From contig JAGPVL010000022.1 of NCBI GenBank assembly GCA_018067045.1, positions 52,865 to 116,864 of the forward strand: a stretch of DNA of 64,000 bases, given 5' to 3'. Origin of the DNA: Gammaproteobacteria bacterium (GTDB lineage: Bacteria > Pseudomonadota > Gammaproteobacteria > Pseudomonadales > Alcanivoracaceae). Shown here piece after piece: positions 27,228 to 35,789 of the stretch. A program made the translations under genes and the position numbers. Position 1 is the stretch's first letter. Every line of letters starts with the position of its first letter. Under the pieces are notes generated by a model that saw only the letters and a program-made list of their open reading frames with translations, did no database searches and had not been told where the DNA came from.

Positions 27228-28429
27228 TTGAATTCGAACAGGCTCGCCAGCAACTGATGGCGCAAGCCGCACAGTTGGCACTTCCGCAGCAGGCCTTGTT
27301 AACCGAAGCACTTGGCATGGTGCTAGCGGAAGATGTGGTGAGCGCAATTGATGTGCCGCCGGAAGATAACAGCGCGGTTGATGGTTATGCTTTTGCGCTT
27401 GGGGCGCAGGATCATGGGCCGGAAGGGTTGCGTGTGAGTCAGCGTGTCGCGGCGGGGCAGGTGCCGGATGCTTTAGTGATGGGTACTGCGGCCCGTATTT
27501 TTACCGGCGCGGCGGTGCCGTTCGGCGCCGATGTTGTGGTGATGCAGGAGGACGTCAGTGTTGCTGGCGAGCGTATTACCTTCGGAGAGAAAGTGGCGCT
27601 AACGACGGGGCAAAATATTCGTCGCCGTGGACAGGATGTTCGGGCGGGGGGCGTCATTCTATCTTGTGGTGAAAAACTTACGCCTTGGCACCTCGGTTTG
27701 TTGGCCTCGGTCGGCATTGATTGCGTGACGGTTTTTCGGCCGTTGCGTATCGGCGTGCTCAGTACCGGCGATGAGTTACAGGAGCCGGGTGAGCCGGCGC
27801 AGCCGGGTAAAATTTTTAATTCCAATCGCTACCTGATGCTCGCACTGATCCGCGCCTGTGGTTTTGTGCCGGTCGATGGCGGCAAAGTGGCGGACACTGC
27901 CGAGGCGACTGAGGCTGCGTTGTCGCGTATAGCTGAGCAGGTGGATATTGTCGTCACCAGTGGTGGTGTCTCGGTTGGCGAGGAGGATCATGTTCGCGCT
28001 GCGGTTGAAAAGCTTGGTTCGATTGCGCTGTGGAAAATTGCGATTAAGCCGGGCAAGCCGTTTGCCTTTGGCCACTTAGGCGATGCACTGTTCGCGGGTT
28101 TGCCGGGCAACCCTTCGGCGGTGTTGGTAACTTTTCTGGTGTTACTCAAACCGTTTCTTGATCGCTGCCAGGGGAGGCTGAGTCGTCAGTCTGTGCCGCG
28201 TTTATTGCGCAGTACTTTTAGCGTTAAGCCCGGTCGGCGCCAGGAATATTTGCGTGTGCAGTTGATCGACGATGGTGAGGGAGCCTGTCTAGCTCTGCAC
28301 CCCAATCAAAGCTCCGGCATGTTGAGTTCGGCTTGCTGGGCGGATGGCCTCGCGGTGTTGGCGGCGGGTGAGGGGATGAATGTCGGCGACACTCTGCCGT
28401 TCTTATCGTTTGAAGAGCTGCTGAGCTAA
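27224..28429 (+). CDS. moeA: Molybdopterin molybdenumtransferase MoeA
   Basis: MoeA inserts molybdate into adenylated molybdopterin. The 401-residue protein shows PPEDNSAVDGYAF at the N terminus, RIFTGAAVPFGADVVVMQED, VLSTGDEL, VVTSGGVSVGEEDHV and FAGLPGNPSAVLVTF, covering the domain order of the family. The GTG at 27224 overlaps the moaB stop by 3 bp and is the likely start. The C-terminal domain IV follows at about residue 325. moaA lies 1.2 kb downstream, beyond a repeat-rich gap and slyD. Confidence 0.95.
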   Translation: MIEFEQARQQLMAQAAQLALPQQALLTEALGMVLAEDVVSAIDVPPEDNSAVDGYAFALGAQDHGPEGLRVSQRVAAGQVPDALVMGTAARIFTGAAVPFGADVVVMQEDVSVAGERITFGEKVALTTGQNIRRRGQDVRAGGVILSCGEKLTPWHLGLLASVGIDCVTVFRPLRIGVLSTGDELQEPGEPAQPGKIFNSNRYLMLALIRACGFVPVDGGKVADTAEATEAALSRIAEQVDIVVTSGGVSVGEEDHVRAAVEKLGSIALWKIAIKPGKPFAFGHLGDALFAGLPGNPSAVLVTFLVLLKPFLDRCQGRLSRQSVPRLLRSTFSVKPGRRQEYLRVQLIDDGEGACLALHPNQSSGMLSSACWADGLAVLAAGEGMNVGDTLPFLSFEELLS

Positions 28430-28483
28430 TCACGAGGCTTTTGCACAGTGATTTACCCAAATCCCAGATCAAACTCTTCGTCA

Positions 28484-28541
28484 GCAAGCTAGCTCCCACA
28501 AGGTTCAGCGCTACGTTATGGTTTTGTGGGAGCCAGCTTGC
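28484..28541. repeat. REP-like inverted pair 1
   Basis: GCAAGCTAGCTCCCACAA (28484-28501) is inverted against TTGTGGGAGCCAGCTTGC (28524-28541) with one mismatch in 18. The TGTGGGAGC...GCTTGC form closely resembles repetitive extragenic palindromes of pseudomonads and their relatives. The pair makes a REPIN/BIME-like doublet with a 22-nt spacer. Confidence 0.75.
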
Positions 28542-28628
28542 AAGCGAATAGCGTTAACCAAAACCAAACACTTCGCCTGCTGGCTGGCTCTGGCAAGGGT
28601 AGTCGATAAGTGCGATAGGCATAAAAAA

Positions 28629-28940
28629 GGTTCATCGCGGATTTCCGGGAAAAGCCTGAAGGACCTTTTCCTACGCGGCTGCTGCGCTGCGTTTGCTCGG
28701 GAAAGATCGCCTGCAAGCAGCCTCCCACAAAGTGAGCAGAAATTTGAGATGGTGCCGCAGTGTAGGGGGCCTTTGGGAGGCTGCTTGCAGGCGAGTCTTG
28801 GGGCTTGCGGCTGTTCGCTTGCAGGGCGCGCTCCGGCAAAAGTCTTGATGTTGCCAGCCTTGTAGGAACCAATGCTGCTGCCGAATTCATTTGAATGTTT
28901 TGATGACTCATCGGGCTTTCCCAGAAATCCGTGATGAACC
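28629..28940. repeat. Inverted repeat of 24 bp flanking the REP cluster
   Basis: GGTTCATCGCGGATTTCC at 28629-28646, extending to 28652, is repeated inverted at 28917-28940 with two mismatches in 24 positions. The arms enclose about 264 bp, which include the second REP-like pair. The enclosed DNA has no credible gene. Confidence 0.7.
28709..28792. repeat. REP-like inverted pair 2
   Basis: GCCTGCAAGCAGCCTCCCA (28709-28727) is matched inverted by TGGGAGGCTGCTTGCAGGC (28774-28792), perfect over 19 bp. Both arms share the TGGGAG...GCTTGC theme of pair 1, so they are the same element family in a different variant. No transposase of the RAYT type is in this window. Confidence 0.78.
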
Positions 28941-28943
28941 ATA

Positions 28944-28981
28944 AAAAAGCCACCGGCGCTGGAGAGCGGCGGTGGCTTTTT
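28944..28981. terminator. Bidirectional terminator before slyD
   Basis: AAAAAGCCACCG (28944-28955) pairs perfectly with CGGTGGCTTTTT (28970-28981). The T/A runs on both sides make it work in both directions; it ends slyD on the minus strand and can also stop read-through from moeA. Confidence 0.88.
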
Positions 28982-29018
28982 GCGATATCGCGAGCGTCAG
29001 GCGAATGCCTGCAAAGGC

Positions 29019-29504
29019 TTAGTGCTCGTGACCGCCTTCACCGTGAACGTGGCCATGCTCTAGTTCTTCAGCAGTGGCTTCGCGTACGTCGGTAATTTCG
29101 ACATCAAAGTTCAATGCCACACCGGCGAGAGGGTGATTGCCATCAATGGTAATCAGCTCATCAGCGACGTTGGTGATGGTGAACAGACGCACGCCGGCAC
29201 CCGTATCAGCCTGAAACTGCATGCCTGGTTCAAGGGTATCAACGCCTTCGAAAGCCGAGCGTGGTACTTCTTGAATTAACTGCTCATGGCGTTCGCCGTA
29301 GCCGTCTGCTGGTGCAACGTCAACAACCAGCTTGTCGCCGGCTTTTTTGCCAAGCAGTGCGCCTTCAAGGCCTGGAATGATGTTGCCGTGGCCGTGCAGG
29401 TACGTCAGTGGCTGGCCACTTTCACGGGACGTATCAAGTGTTTCGCCATCGGCGTTGGTCAGGGTGTAGTGCATCGCCACGACGGCGTTTTCAATGATTT
29501 CCAT
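29019..29504 (-). CDS. slyD: FKBP-type peptidyl-prolyl isomerase SlyD
   Basis: This 161-residue protein has the SlyD layout: a split FKBP domain with the chaperone insert-in-flap domain between residues about 70 and 125, and a histidine-rich tail (EHGHVHGEGGHEH) that binds nickel or other metals. Key segments include LTYLHGHGNIIPGLEGALLG and GNHPLAGVALNFDVEI. The frame extends upstream, but ATG 29504 gives the family start. It sits between molybdopterin genes; SlyD assists metalloenzyme maturation, which may explain the company. Confidence 0.95.
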   Translation of the reverse strand: MEIIENAVVAMHYTLTNADGETLDTSRESGQPLTYLHGHGNIIPGLEGALLGKKAGDKLVVDVAPADGYGERHEQLIQEVPRSAFEGVDTLEPGMQFQADTGAGVRLFTITNVADELITIDGNHPLAGVALNFDVEITDVREATAEELEHGHVHGEGGHEH

Positions 29505-29627
29505 GGGAATCTCGCGGGTTTGTGAATTCAGAAGCTGTAGACAGTCTTCGCGGGCGGCCACAATCCTACAGGTCTGCGCCGGTGATGCCTACCGTGAGTC
29601 GGGCCTTTATCTGCTAGACTGGCGGCT

Positions 29628-30623
29628 ATGTTGATAGACCGTTTTAACCGCCAGATCGACTATGTGCGGCTTTCTGTGACCGACCGTTGTGACTTTCGCT
29701 GCGTTTACTGCATGGCGGAAGAGATGACGTTTGTGCCCCGTTCGGAGGTGCTAACCCTTGAAGAGATAGCGCAGGTTGCACGTGCGTTTGTGTCCTTAGG
29801 GGTGAGTCGTATCCGCTTGACTGGCGGAGAGCCGACGGTGCGCGCGGGGCTGGACAAGCTGGCGGGCTGGATTAGTGTTTTGCCGGGTTTGGATGAACTG
29901 ACCCTGACCACCAATGGCGCTCGTCTTGTGCAGCAGGCTCAGGTGTTGCGTGACGCCGGTGTTGCCCGCCTCAATGTCAGCCTTGATAGTCTGGATGCGC
30001 AGCGTTTTAAGGCGTTGACCCGCACCGGCGATTTAGCCCAAGTATTAGCGGGGATCGACGCGGCGCGGGCGGCGGGCTTCTCGCGCATCAAGCTGAATAG
30101 CGTGATTATGCGCGACCGTAATGACGATGAGATTGAAGATCTGGTTCGTTATGCGCTGGATCGTCAACTCGATATCGCCTTTATCGAAGAGATGCCGCTG
30201 GGCAATATTAGCGAGCATCAGCGTGCCGAGGTGTTTGTGTCGTCAGATGAAATTCGCCAGCGTTTGGCGCAACGTTGGGCGTTGCTACCGATTACCGATG
30301 AAACGGGCGGACCGTCTCGCTATTGGCAGGTCGCCGGTTTCGAGTCGCGGGTTGGTTTTATTTCGCCGCACTCACATAATTTTTGTCACCTGTGCAATCG
30401 CGTGCGCGTGACGGCAGAGGGGCGCCTGTTACTGTGCCTCGGCAATGAACACAGCGTTGATCTAAAAGGCATCTTGCGCAGTGGTCAGCCTCTTACCGAT
30501 GTCGACGAAGCACTGCGCGTTGCCATCGTTGCGTCGATGGCGATTAAGCCGGAGCGCCATCATTTCAGTCATGATGAAAACGCCGAGCAGCTAGTGCGCT
30601 TTATGAATATGACCGGGGGCTAA
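29628..30623 (+). CDS. moaA: GTP 3',8-cyclase MoaA
   Basis: MoaA is the radical-SAM enzyme that starts molybdopterin synthesis from GTP. The 331-residue protein has the radical SAM cluster motif CDFRCVYC at the N terminus and the second cluster ligands in [18 protein letters not shown]. It ends in the essential [14 protein letters not shown] and [11 protein letters not shown] are also typical. It is divergent from slyD and 125 bp before ilvA. Confidence 0.97.
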   Translation: MLIDRFNRQIDYVRLSVTDRCDFRCVYCMAEEMTFVPRSEVLTLEEIAQVARAFVSLGVSRIRLTGGEPTVRAGLDKLAGWISVLPGLDELTLTTNGARLVQQAQVLRDAGVARLNVSLDSLDAQRFKALTRTGDLAQVLAGIDAARAAGFSRIKLNSVIMRDRNDDEIEDLVRYALDRQLDIAFIEEMPLGNISEHQRAEVFVSSDEIRQRLAQRWALLPITDETGGPSRYWQVAGFESRVGFISPHSHNFCHLCNRVRVTAEGRLLLCLGNEHSVDLKGILRSGQPLTDVDEALRVAIVASMAIKPERHHFSHDENAEQLVRFMNMTGG

Positions 30624-30748
30624 ATTGCGTCGTAGGGATTCTCTGCGACGAAACGGTTGCGACGTGCTTAAATACGAGTAAAGCAATACCATCACAATAG
30701 ACTGAACCTGATTTTTTTTGACTGACCTAACCATCATGGCGACCTTCA

Positions 30749-32263
30749 ATGCTTGAGCATTACGTAAAGAAAATCCTTGCCGCCCGCGTTTACGACGTGG
30801 CAATCGAAACGCCGGTGCAGCCCGCGCCGCTTATTTCGAAGCGAATCGGTAATAACGTTTTGTTAAAGCGCGAAGATTTGCAGCCGGTCTTTTCGTTTAA
30901 ATTACGTGGTGCCTATAACAAGGTGGCGATGCTGTCGGCTGAGCAGCAGGCGCTTGGTGTGATTTGCGCGTCGGCGGGCAATCATGCGCAAGGCTTGGCG
31001 TTGGCGGCGGCGCATTTAGGCATTCGCGCTGTGATTGTTATGCCGCGAACGACTCCCGATATTAAGGTTAAGGCGGTGCGTGAGCGTGGCGCTAAAGTGG
31101 TGTTATTTGGCGACAGCTTTGATGAAGCGCTGGGCCATGCTCGCGAGTTAGAAAAGAAAGATGGCATGACGTTTGTGCACCCCTACGACGACGTCGACGT
31201 GATTGCTGGGCAGGGAACCGTGGCGATGGAAATTCTGCGCCAGTGTAGTGGTCCGTTGGATGCGATTTTTGTACCGGTAGGCGGCGGCGGTTTGGCTGCT
31301 GGGGTGGCCGCGTATGTGAAGTATGTGCGCCCCGACGTGCGCGTGATCGCCGTCGAGCCTGCGGATGCGGCTTGTTTGCAGGCGGCGATGGCGAAAAAAC
31401 GTCGTGTTGTACTGCCAGAAGTGGGCTTGTTTGCCGATGGCACGGCGGTTGCGCAAATCGGCAAAGAGCCGTTCAAGGTGCTGCGTAAGTATATTGATGA
31501 AGTAGTCACCGCGAGCACGGATGAAATTTGCGCGGCGATTAAAGATATCTTTGAAGATACCCGTGCAATTGCTGAGCCGTCTGGCGCGTTAGCATTGGCC
31601 GGCTTGAAAAAGTGGGCGCAGAAAAATAATGCCGAAGGCAAGACCCTGCTCGCGATTCAGAGCGGCGCGAATGTGAATTTTGATCGGCTGCGGCATATTT
31701 CGGAGCGGGCCGAATTGGGTGAGCAACGCGAGGCGTTATTGGCGGTGACGATTCCTGAGCGGCCCGGTGCTTTCAAACAGTTCTGCCAAGCGATTGGTAA
31801 GCGGGCCGTCACGGAATTTAATTACCGTTATAACAACGATAGTAGCGCGAATATTTTTGTTGGCGTGCAAACTCGTCCAGGCGAAGAGCTTGAGCCCCTT
31901 ATGCAAGGCTTGCGTGATAAGGGCTATCCGGTGGTCGACATGACCGGTGATGAAGTGGCGAAGTTACACACCCGCCATATGGTCGGTGGGCATTCGCCAC
32001 GTCCGGACATGGATGAAATGTTATTTCGTGTCGAGTTCCCCGAGCGTCCTGGTGCATTGATGACGTTCTTGCTGACGTTGGGCGCTCGTTGGAATATCAG
32101 TCTATTCCATTACCGTAATCACGGCGCGGCGTATGGCCGTGTGCTGGTTGGCTTTCATGTGCCGCCGGGCAAGCATCGGGCATTGCGCGCGGATTTGCGT
32201 AAAGTGCCTTACCCGACGGTTGAGGAAAGTGATAACGCGTCTTATCAGGTTTTCTTGAGTTAG
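30749..32263 (+). CDS. ilvA: Threonine ammonia-lyase, biosynthetic (IlvA)
   Basis: IlvA makes 2-oxobutanoate from threonine, the first step of isoleucine synthesis. The 504-residue protein has the PLP lysine in VFSFKLRGAYNK, the phosphate loop PVGGGGLAAGVAA, and two C-terminal ACT-like regulatory domains (about residues 325-410 and 420-500). Each begins with an F/R-E-R-P-G-A motif: ERPGAFKQF and ERPGALMTF. Two such domains mean isoleucine-inhibited, valine-responsive biosynthetic type. Confidence 0.97.
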   Translation: MLEHYVKKILAARVYDVAIETPVQPAPLISKRIGNNVLLKREDLQPVFSFKLRGAYNKVAMLSAEQQALGVICASAGNHAQGLALAAAHLGIRAVIVMPRTTPDIKVKAVRERGAKVVLFGDSFDEALGHARELEKKDGMTFVHPYDDVDVIAGQGTVAMEILRQCSGPLDAIFVPVGGGGLAAGVAAYVKYVRPDVRVIAVEPADAACLQAAMAKKRRVVLPEVGLFADGTAVAQIGKEPFKVLRKYIDEVVTASTDEICAAIKDIFEDTRAIAEPSGALALAGLKKWAQKNNAEGKTLLAIQSGANVNFDRLRHISERAELGEQREALLAVTIPERPGAFKQFCQAIGKRAVTEFNYRYNNDSSANIFVGVQTRPGEELEPLMQGLRDKGYPVVDMTGDEVAKLHTRHMVGGHSPRPDMDEMLFRVEFPERPGALMTFLLTLGARWNISLFHYRNHGAAYGRVLVGFHVPPGKHRALRADLRKVPYPTVEESDNASYQVFLS

Positions 32264-32310
32264 TTTTCATTGCGTACTCACAAGAAGAGTATTCAGGAAA
32301 GGTATGTCTG

Positions 32311-32709
32311 ATGAGTTACAGCATTGATTTTAATGAGGTGAATGGTGTTATCCAGGTCGCTTATGCGGGCAAGGTTACCTTGGCGGAACGGCGCCAGGCT
32401 GTCGAGGAAGTCTGTGCTGAGTATGGGCCGCGTCGACCATTAAGAATTCTCGTTGATGTTAGCGAGCTTGAGATGGTGATGTCGCTGGACGAGCAAAAGT
32501 CATTTGGGGAGTTTTTGGCAAGTCGTCCTGAGCTGGTCGACGCACGGGTGGCTGTGCTTTATGGCAAGGAGCATGGTTTGACGCCGAGCTTGGCGCAGGG
32601 CAAAAGCCAGAACCCTAATATTATTGTTGATCTGGTCGCATTCAATCACGGCTATCGGCTCGCACAATTTCTCTCGTTACAGCTAGCGGCAGAGTGGTTG
32701 ATGAAGTGA
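32311..32709 (+). CDS. Hypothetical protein with STAS/SpoIIAA-like pattern
   Basis: This 132-residue soluble protein alternates short strands and helices: a glycine-turned YAGKVTLAERRQAV after a beta hairpin, then RILVDVSEL, then DARVAVLYGKEHG. This resembles SpoIIAA-like/STAS-fold hypothetical proteins. No specific family was recognised. It lies 47 bp after ilvA on the same strand, but a functional link is not implied. Confidence 0.75.
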   Translation: MSYSIDFNEVNGVIQVAYAGKVTLAERRQAVEEVCAEYGPRRPLRILVDVSELEMVMSLDEQKSFGEFLASRPELVDARVAVLYGKEHGLTPSLAQGKSQNPNIIVDLVAFNHGYRLAQFLSLQLAAEWLMK

Positions 32710-33037
32710 GCTGGGCATTTACGACGGGTGTCCGCACTATCGGGTTGAGTGTATTTCTTACAACCTTTGACTGAGCTTGGATGGGGTCTGGGGTTAGTCA
32801 GAGCAGGCCAGCGAATGTAGAAATATTTCAGAGTTAGCCCCGTAATCTCCCCTTATAGATGAAGTCATACTTCTAACTGATTGACTCAACCTCAAATATT
32901 GATCATTTTTCGAACTGCTTCGCATTATTGCTGCGCCGATATCATTAGAGTGTTCGGTCTGCAATGCGTAAGGCGTTGTTAGGGCGTTCGTGCTTGAGGC
33001 AGCGTTCGAGATAACAATAACTATGGTGGTTTGTGTA
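32710..33037. other. Intergenic region, no gene seen
   Basis: About 330 bp of A/T-richer DNA with no credible ORF, RNA motif or repeat that I can identify, between the STAS-like gene and the small membrane protein. Confidence 0.5.
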
Positions 33038-33214
33038 ATGAATAAGAAGAAGCCGGATGCGCTCCTGATTCTGGCAGTCATATTTGGGTTGGGTATCTTG
33101 ATCAGTACGTTGACCTACGGCGACAATGTGAGTGGTGGCCGTGACGCCGCAGGGCTTAACGCGGGCTCCGCCGTCGCCAGCCATATCGCGCAAGGTATCG
33201 TTGGCGCGCAGTAA
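33038..33214 (+). CDS. Small membrane protein, 58 aa
   Basis: A short frame encodes MNKKKPDALLILAVIFGLG and continues through one hydrophobic helix (about residues 8-25) to a polar, Gly/Ala-rich C-terminal half. The positive N terminus followed by a helix suggests a single-pass inner-membrane protein with its C-terminal half in the periplasm. ATG 33023 is another start. No family recognised; coding status is moderate because the gene is short. Confidence 0.6.
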   Translation: MNKKKPDALLILAVIFGLGILISTLTYGDNVSGGRDAAGLNAGSAVASHIAQGIVGAQ

Positions 33215-33235
33215 GTTGTTTGGCGGTAGCGGTTG

Positions 33236-33904
33236 TTAGTCAGTAATAACCCGATCTAATGGCATGTCCCAAGGTTCAGTCGGAATATGGCTGACCTGCT
33301 GAAAGCGGTAGCCGATACCAATCAATAACGGCTTTCTCGGTCGGTGCGCCAAACTGGCCAAGAGGCGGTCATAGAAGCCGCCGCCCATTCCTAATCTATT
33401 CCCTGCCTGATCGAAAGAAACCAGCGGTATCAGTAGTACATCCAGCGCCCAGAGTGGGCGACTGCGTTGCTTGCTGCGTGCGGGTTCGCTAATACCGAAT
33501 ACATTAGTAAGCATTCGCTTACTCTCTATCCAGCGTATCATTGAGATTTTTGGGGCAGGCGAGAGACTAACGGAAGGCAAATAGAGAACCTGTCCACGAC
33601 ACTGATGGCGGCGCAAAGCGGGCAGGGTGTCGAGTTCACCGCCATGGGCAAGGTAGCTGCCGATGTGGCGGGCGCGACGAAAAGGGAGATAACTGTTCAG
33701 TTGCTGTGCCAGTGATGCGGCCGCGTTTCTACGCTCGCGCAGGGTTAGTTGGCCGCGGCGTTGCCGCATATGTCGACGCAGTTCTTTGCGCGAACTGCCT
33801 AGCTGGGGGCGCGCCCCTCGCGACATACCTCGAGACTTCTCTTGCGAGTCCGTCGTGACGGTTTCAGCGTTAGCAGAAATGCCTGACAGCGTCATAAGCC
33901 TCAA
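33236..33904 (-). CDS. fau: 5-formyltetrahydrofolate cyclo-ligase
   Basis: This enzyme converts 5-formyl-THF to 5,10-methenyl-THF with ATP. The 222-residue protein has the family signature GMGGGFYDRLLASL, the substrate segment SYLAHGGELDT and the PLVSFDQAGNRLG stretch. The frame begins about 25 residues earlier than many homologues, so a start at the internal ATG 33826 is possible. It lies immediately downstream of the 6S RNA and zapA on the same strand, the E. coli order, and is probably co-transcribed with 6S RNA. Confidence 0.95.
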   Translation of the reverse strand: MRLMTLSGISANAETVTTDSQEKSRGMSRGARPQLGSSRKELRRHMRQRRGQLTLRERRNAAASLAQQLNSYLPFRRARHIGSYLAHGGELDTLPALRRHQCRGQVLYLPSVSLSPAPKISMIRWIESKRMLTNVFGISEPARSKQRSRPLWALDVLLIPLVSFDQAGNRLGMGGGFYDRLLASLAHRPRKPLLIGIGYRFQQVSHIPTEPWDMPLDRVITD

Positions 33905-33934
33905 ACGAGTCGTTCGACTCGGGTGGGTAAATGA

Positions 33935-34122
33935 GAGAGTTCCCCGATCATGCCGCTGCTGGGTATCGCCCTTGAACCAAAGGGTTCAAGGTGGAGACGT
34001 CAGATTGGCCGTCAGGCTTTCCGCCGTAGCGGACATGCACACTGGACAATCATATTCGCCCCCAGGGGGAAGAGAATCGGCTCAGGGACTTAACCCTGCT
34101 GGCGCACATGCCAGGGAACATC
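33935..34122 (-). ncRNA. ssrS: 6S RNA
   Basis: On the minus strand, between zapA and fau, the sequence carries conserved 6S RNA segments: the 5' GGTTAAGTCCCTGAGCCGAT block and the 3' CACCTTGAACC...GGTTCAAGG hairpin, followed by CAGCAGCGGCATG. GTTCCC near the 5' end pairs with GGGAAC near the 3' end to close the stem, and the central part forms the open bubble that mimics a promoter and sequesters sigma-70 RNA polymerase. Length is about 188 nt, as in E. coli. The ends are estimated from the closing stem and the -10 box. Confidence 0.92.
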
Positions 34123-34128
34123 AGCGAC

Positions 34129-34134
34129 AGTATA
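34129..34134 (-). promoter_or_regulatory. -10 box of the 6S RNA promoter
   Basis: On the minus strand TATACT stands 7 nt before the estimated 6S RNA 5' end. A clear -35 box is not visible. Confidence 0.6.
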
Positions 34135-34248
34135 ACGTATTTGTTGCGTGGGCGAGTCGTTGCTACGCGTGGCAGCAATATTTTTTATCAAGGTAATGGG
34201 CGGAGCTAGGAAGGGTGTGCGTGCGAAGATTCAGGTAGGCGTCGGTGA

Positions 34249-34563
34249 TTAAATCAGTACGCCTGCGAGTTTGTTGCAAGCCCGAATTTCTGCTTCGACT
34301 TTGTTTAATAACGCGGAAACGCGACTGCTTTCACTGCTCTGTTGCGAGAGTTCGCCGGTCGCTTGCAGTAACTCGTGGGCTAGATTGAGTGCGGTCATGA
34401 CGGCAATACGTTCTAGCCCAATGACGTTCGCGTCTTTCACCTCTCGCATCTGATCATCGAGCAGACGCGCGGCGCGGATAAGGTCCTCACGACCATCGGC
34501 AGCGCAGGCAACGCGGTATTCCTTATCGAGAATATGGACGATAACAGAGGACGACTCGCTCAC
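34249..34563 (-). CDS. zapA: Cell division protein ZapA
   Basis: ZapA bundles FtsZ filaments at mid-cell. The 104-residue protein has the N-terminal beta-hairpin VIVHILDKEYRVAC and the motif LIRAARLLDDQM, then a long coiled coil with IAVMTALNLAHELL. Its start overlaps the upstream coiled-coil gene by 4 bp. The zapA - 6S RNA - fau order is a conserved gammaproteobacterial arrangement. Confidence 0.95.
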   Translation of the reverse strand: MSESSSVIVHILDKEYRVACAADGREDLIRAARLLDDQMREVKDANVIGLERIAVMTALNLAHELLQATGELSQQSSESSRVSALLNKVEAEIRACNKLAGVLI

Positions 34564-34772
34564 TGTTCCTGCTCCAGAGATTTAAGACGGGAGATAATGG
34601 CTTCTACCTTGGCTTTGGCCACATCATTTTTCTTTAGTAGATCGGCACGCTCTTCTTTCAGGCGAGTTTCACGTACCTGAAAGGCATCATTTTCATGGCG
34701 TAGCCGCGCACTGATCGATATCAGTTCTTCGACTCGCTGCTCGAGTTGCTGTAATTGTTGTTCGCTATTCAT
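34560..34772 (-). CDS. Small coiled-coil protein (TIGR02449/ZapB-like)
   Basis: This 70-residue protein is a single coiled coil from end to end (EQQLQQLEQRVEELISISAR and onward). It is the TIGR02449-type small protein regularly found just upstream of zapA in gammaproteobacteria. ZapB-like function in division is likely by position and shape, but not proven. It overlaps zapA by 4 bp. Confidence 0.88.
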   Translation of the reverse strand: MNSEQQLQQLEQRVEELISISARLRHENDAFQVRETRLKEERADLLKKNDVAKAKVEAIISRLKSLEQEQ

Positions 34773-35097
34773 GGCACATTTGGGATGGTTCGCCTATGTT
34801 TGCTTGGCTCTATTTGCTGATGCTTCTACGCAAATCTGTCCTGCAAACAGGCGCCGGCCCCCGAGTTCCTCTGGTCATTCCCATGCTGGCTGCGGATAAT
34901 GCCCGTGTGGCCGTAGCATTTGCTTTATATAGCCGTTGCGAGCGCTACGAGGCAATACCAGACAGTACGGGTTAGCGTCTTAAACTTCCTCAATACTATT
35001 GGCCCGTCAGGGATGGGTCAATGACGTTTTAGAGCGATGAAATCCTGTGCTGATAGAGACTTAGCGACATAACCGAATAAATGGCCTGAAGTAACAT
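34773..35097. other. Divergent promoter region zapB-like/ygfB
   Basis: About 325 bp between divergent operons with no credible gene. It should hold promoters for both directions; I could not assign them with confidence. Confidence 0.5.
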
Positions 35098-35697
35098 ATG
35101 ACAAATACCGAATCTGATCTGTTTGAACCGCTGGCGACGCTGCTGTTGAGCGAGGCGCCGCTAATGAATCCAGCCGAGTTACACGGCGTTATTTGCGGCC
35201 TGCTGTCGTCGGATACCAAGGCCGCTACCGCGCATATTTTGGGTGTTCTGGCGTCTCATGCCGCGTTGCGCGACGGTTGGTCCGCCGAAGCAGAGAAAAT
35301 GCTTGTGGCGCTGAGTGAAGACGTAGGGCACGCGTTTCAGGGTGAGGCTCTGGATTTGACCATACTCTTGCCAGGCGATGATCAGCCGCTGTCTGAGCGG
35401 GTGGTATCACTGGCGGTCTGGTGTGAAGGCTTTATGGTGGGCTTTGGTACCGGCACCGCTGGCCTAAAAGATGTGGATCTGCCGCATTCGTTGCAGGAGG
35501 CGATCGCTGATCTCGCTGCGATTAGTCAGGTGGAAACGCCGGACGATGAAGATAGCGAAGGGGAAAAATTGTTTGAGCAGGTGCTGGAGCATTGTCGAGT
35601 GTCGGCGTTGCTGGTGTTTACCGAGCTAGCGTTAATGCGCCGTCGTAAGGCTGGAAAGGCCGGAAGCGATGAGAGTAATGAGCCGGTTAGGCACTAG
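35098..35697 (+). CDS. ygfB: UPF0149 family protein YgfB
   Basis: This 199-residue protein matches UPF0149: AELHGVICGLLSSD at the N terminus, WCEGFMVGFG in the middle and a helical C-terminal region. YgfB in Pseudomonas interferes with an antiterminator of ampDh3 expression. It is the first gene of the ygfB-pepP-ubiH-ubiI-like set, the same order as E. coli. Confidence 0.93.
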   Translation: MTNTESDLFEPLATLLLSEAPLMNPAELHGVICGLLSSDTKAATAHILGVLASHAALRDGWSAEAEKMLVALSEDVGHAFQGEALDLTILLPGDDQPLSERVVSLAVWCEGFMVGFGTGTAGLKDVDLPHSLQEAIADLAAISQVETPDDEDSEGEKLFEQVLEHCRVSALLVFTELALMRRRKAGKAGSDESNEPVRH

Positions 35698-35789
35698 CGT
35701 CTGGCAGGCAGACACAGACTAGAGCAAGGAATTGGGGCCAAGTGTGGTGTCAATGAGTTAGTCAGCAGTGATATTGAATTGGGAGTGCT

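Noticed and set aside
28511..28953. Overlapping ORFs of 115-145 codons on both strands in the moeA-slyD gap
   Set aside because: They run through the REP-like repeats and inverted repeats, have no RBS and no family pattern; the open frames follow from the repeats.
33786..34196. Plus-strand ORF of 136 codons
   Set aside because: It lies opposite the fau 5' end and the 6S RNA, whose conserved structure explains this stretch.
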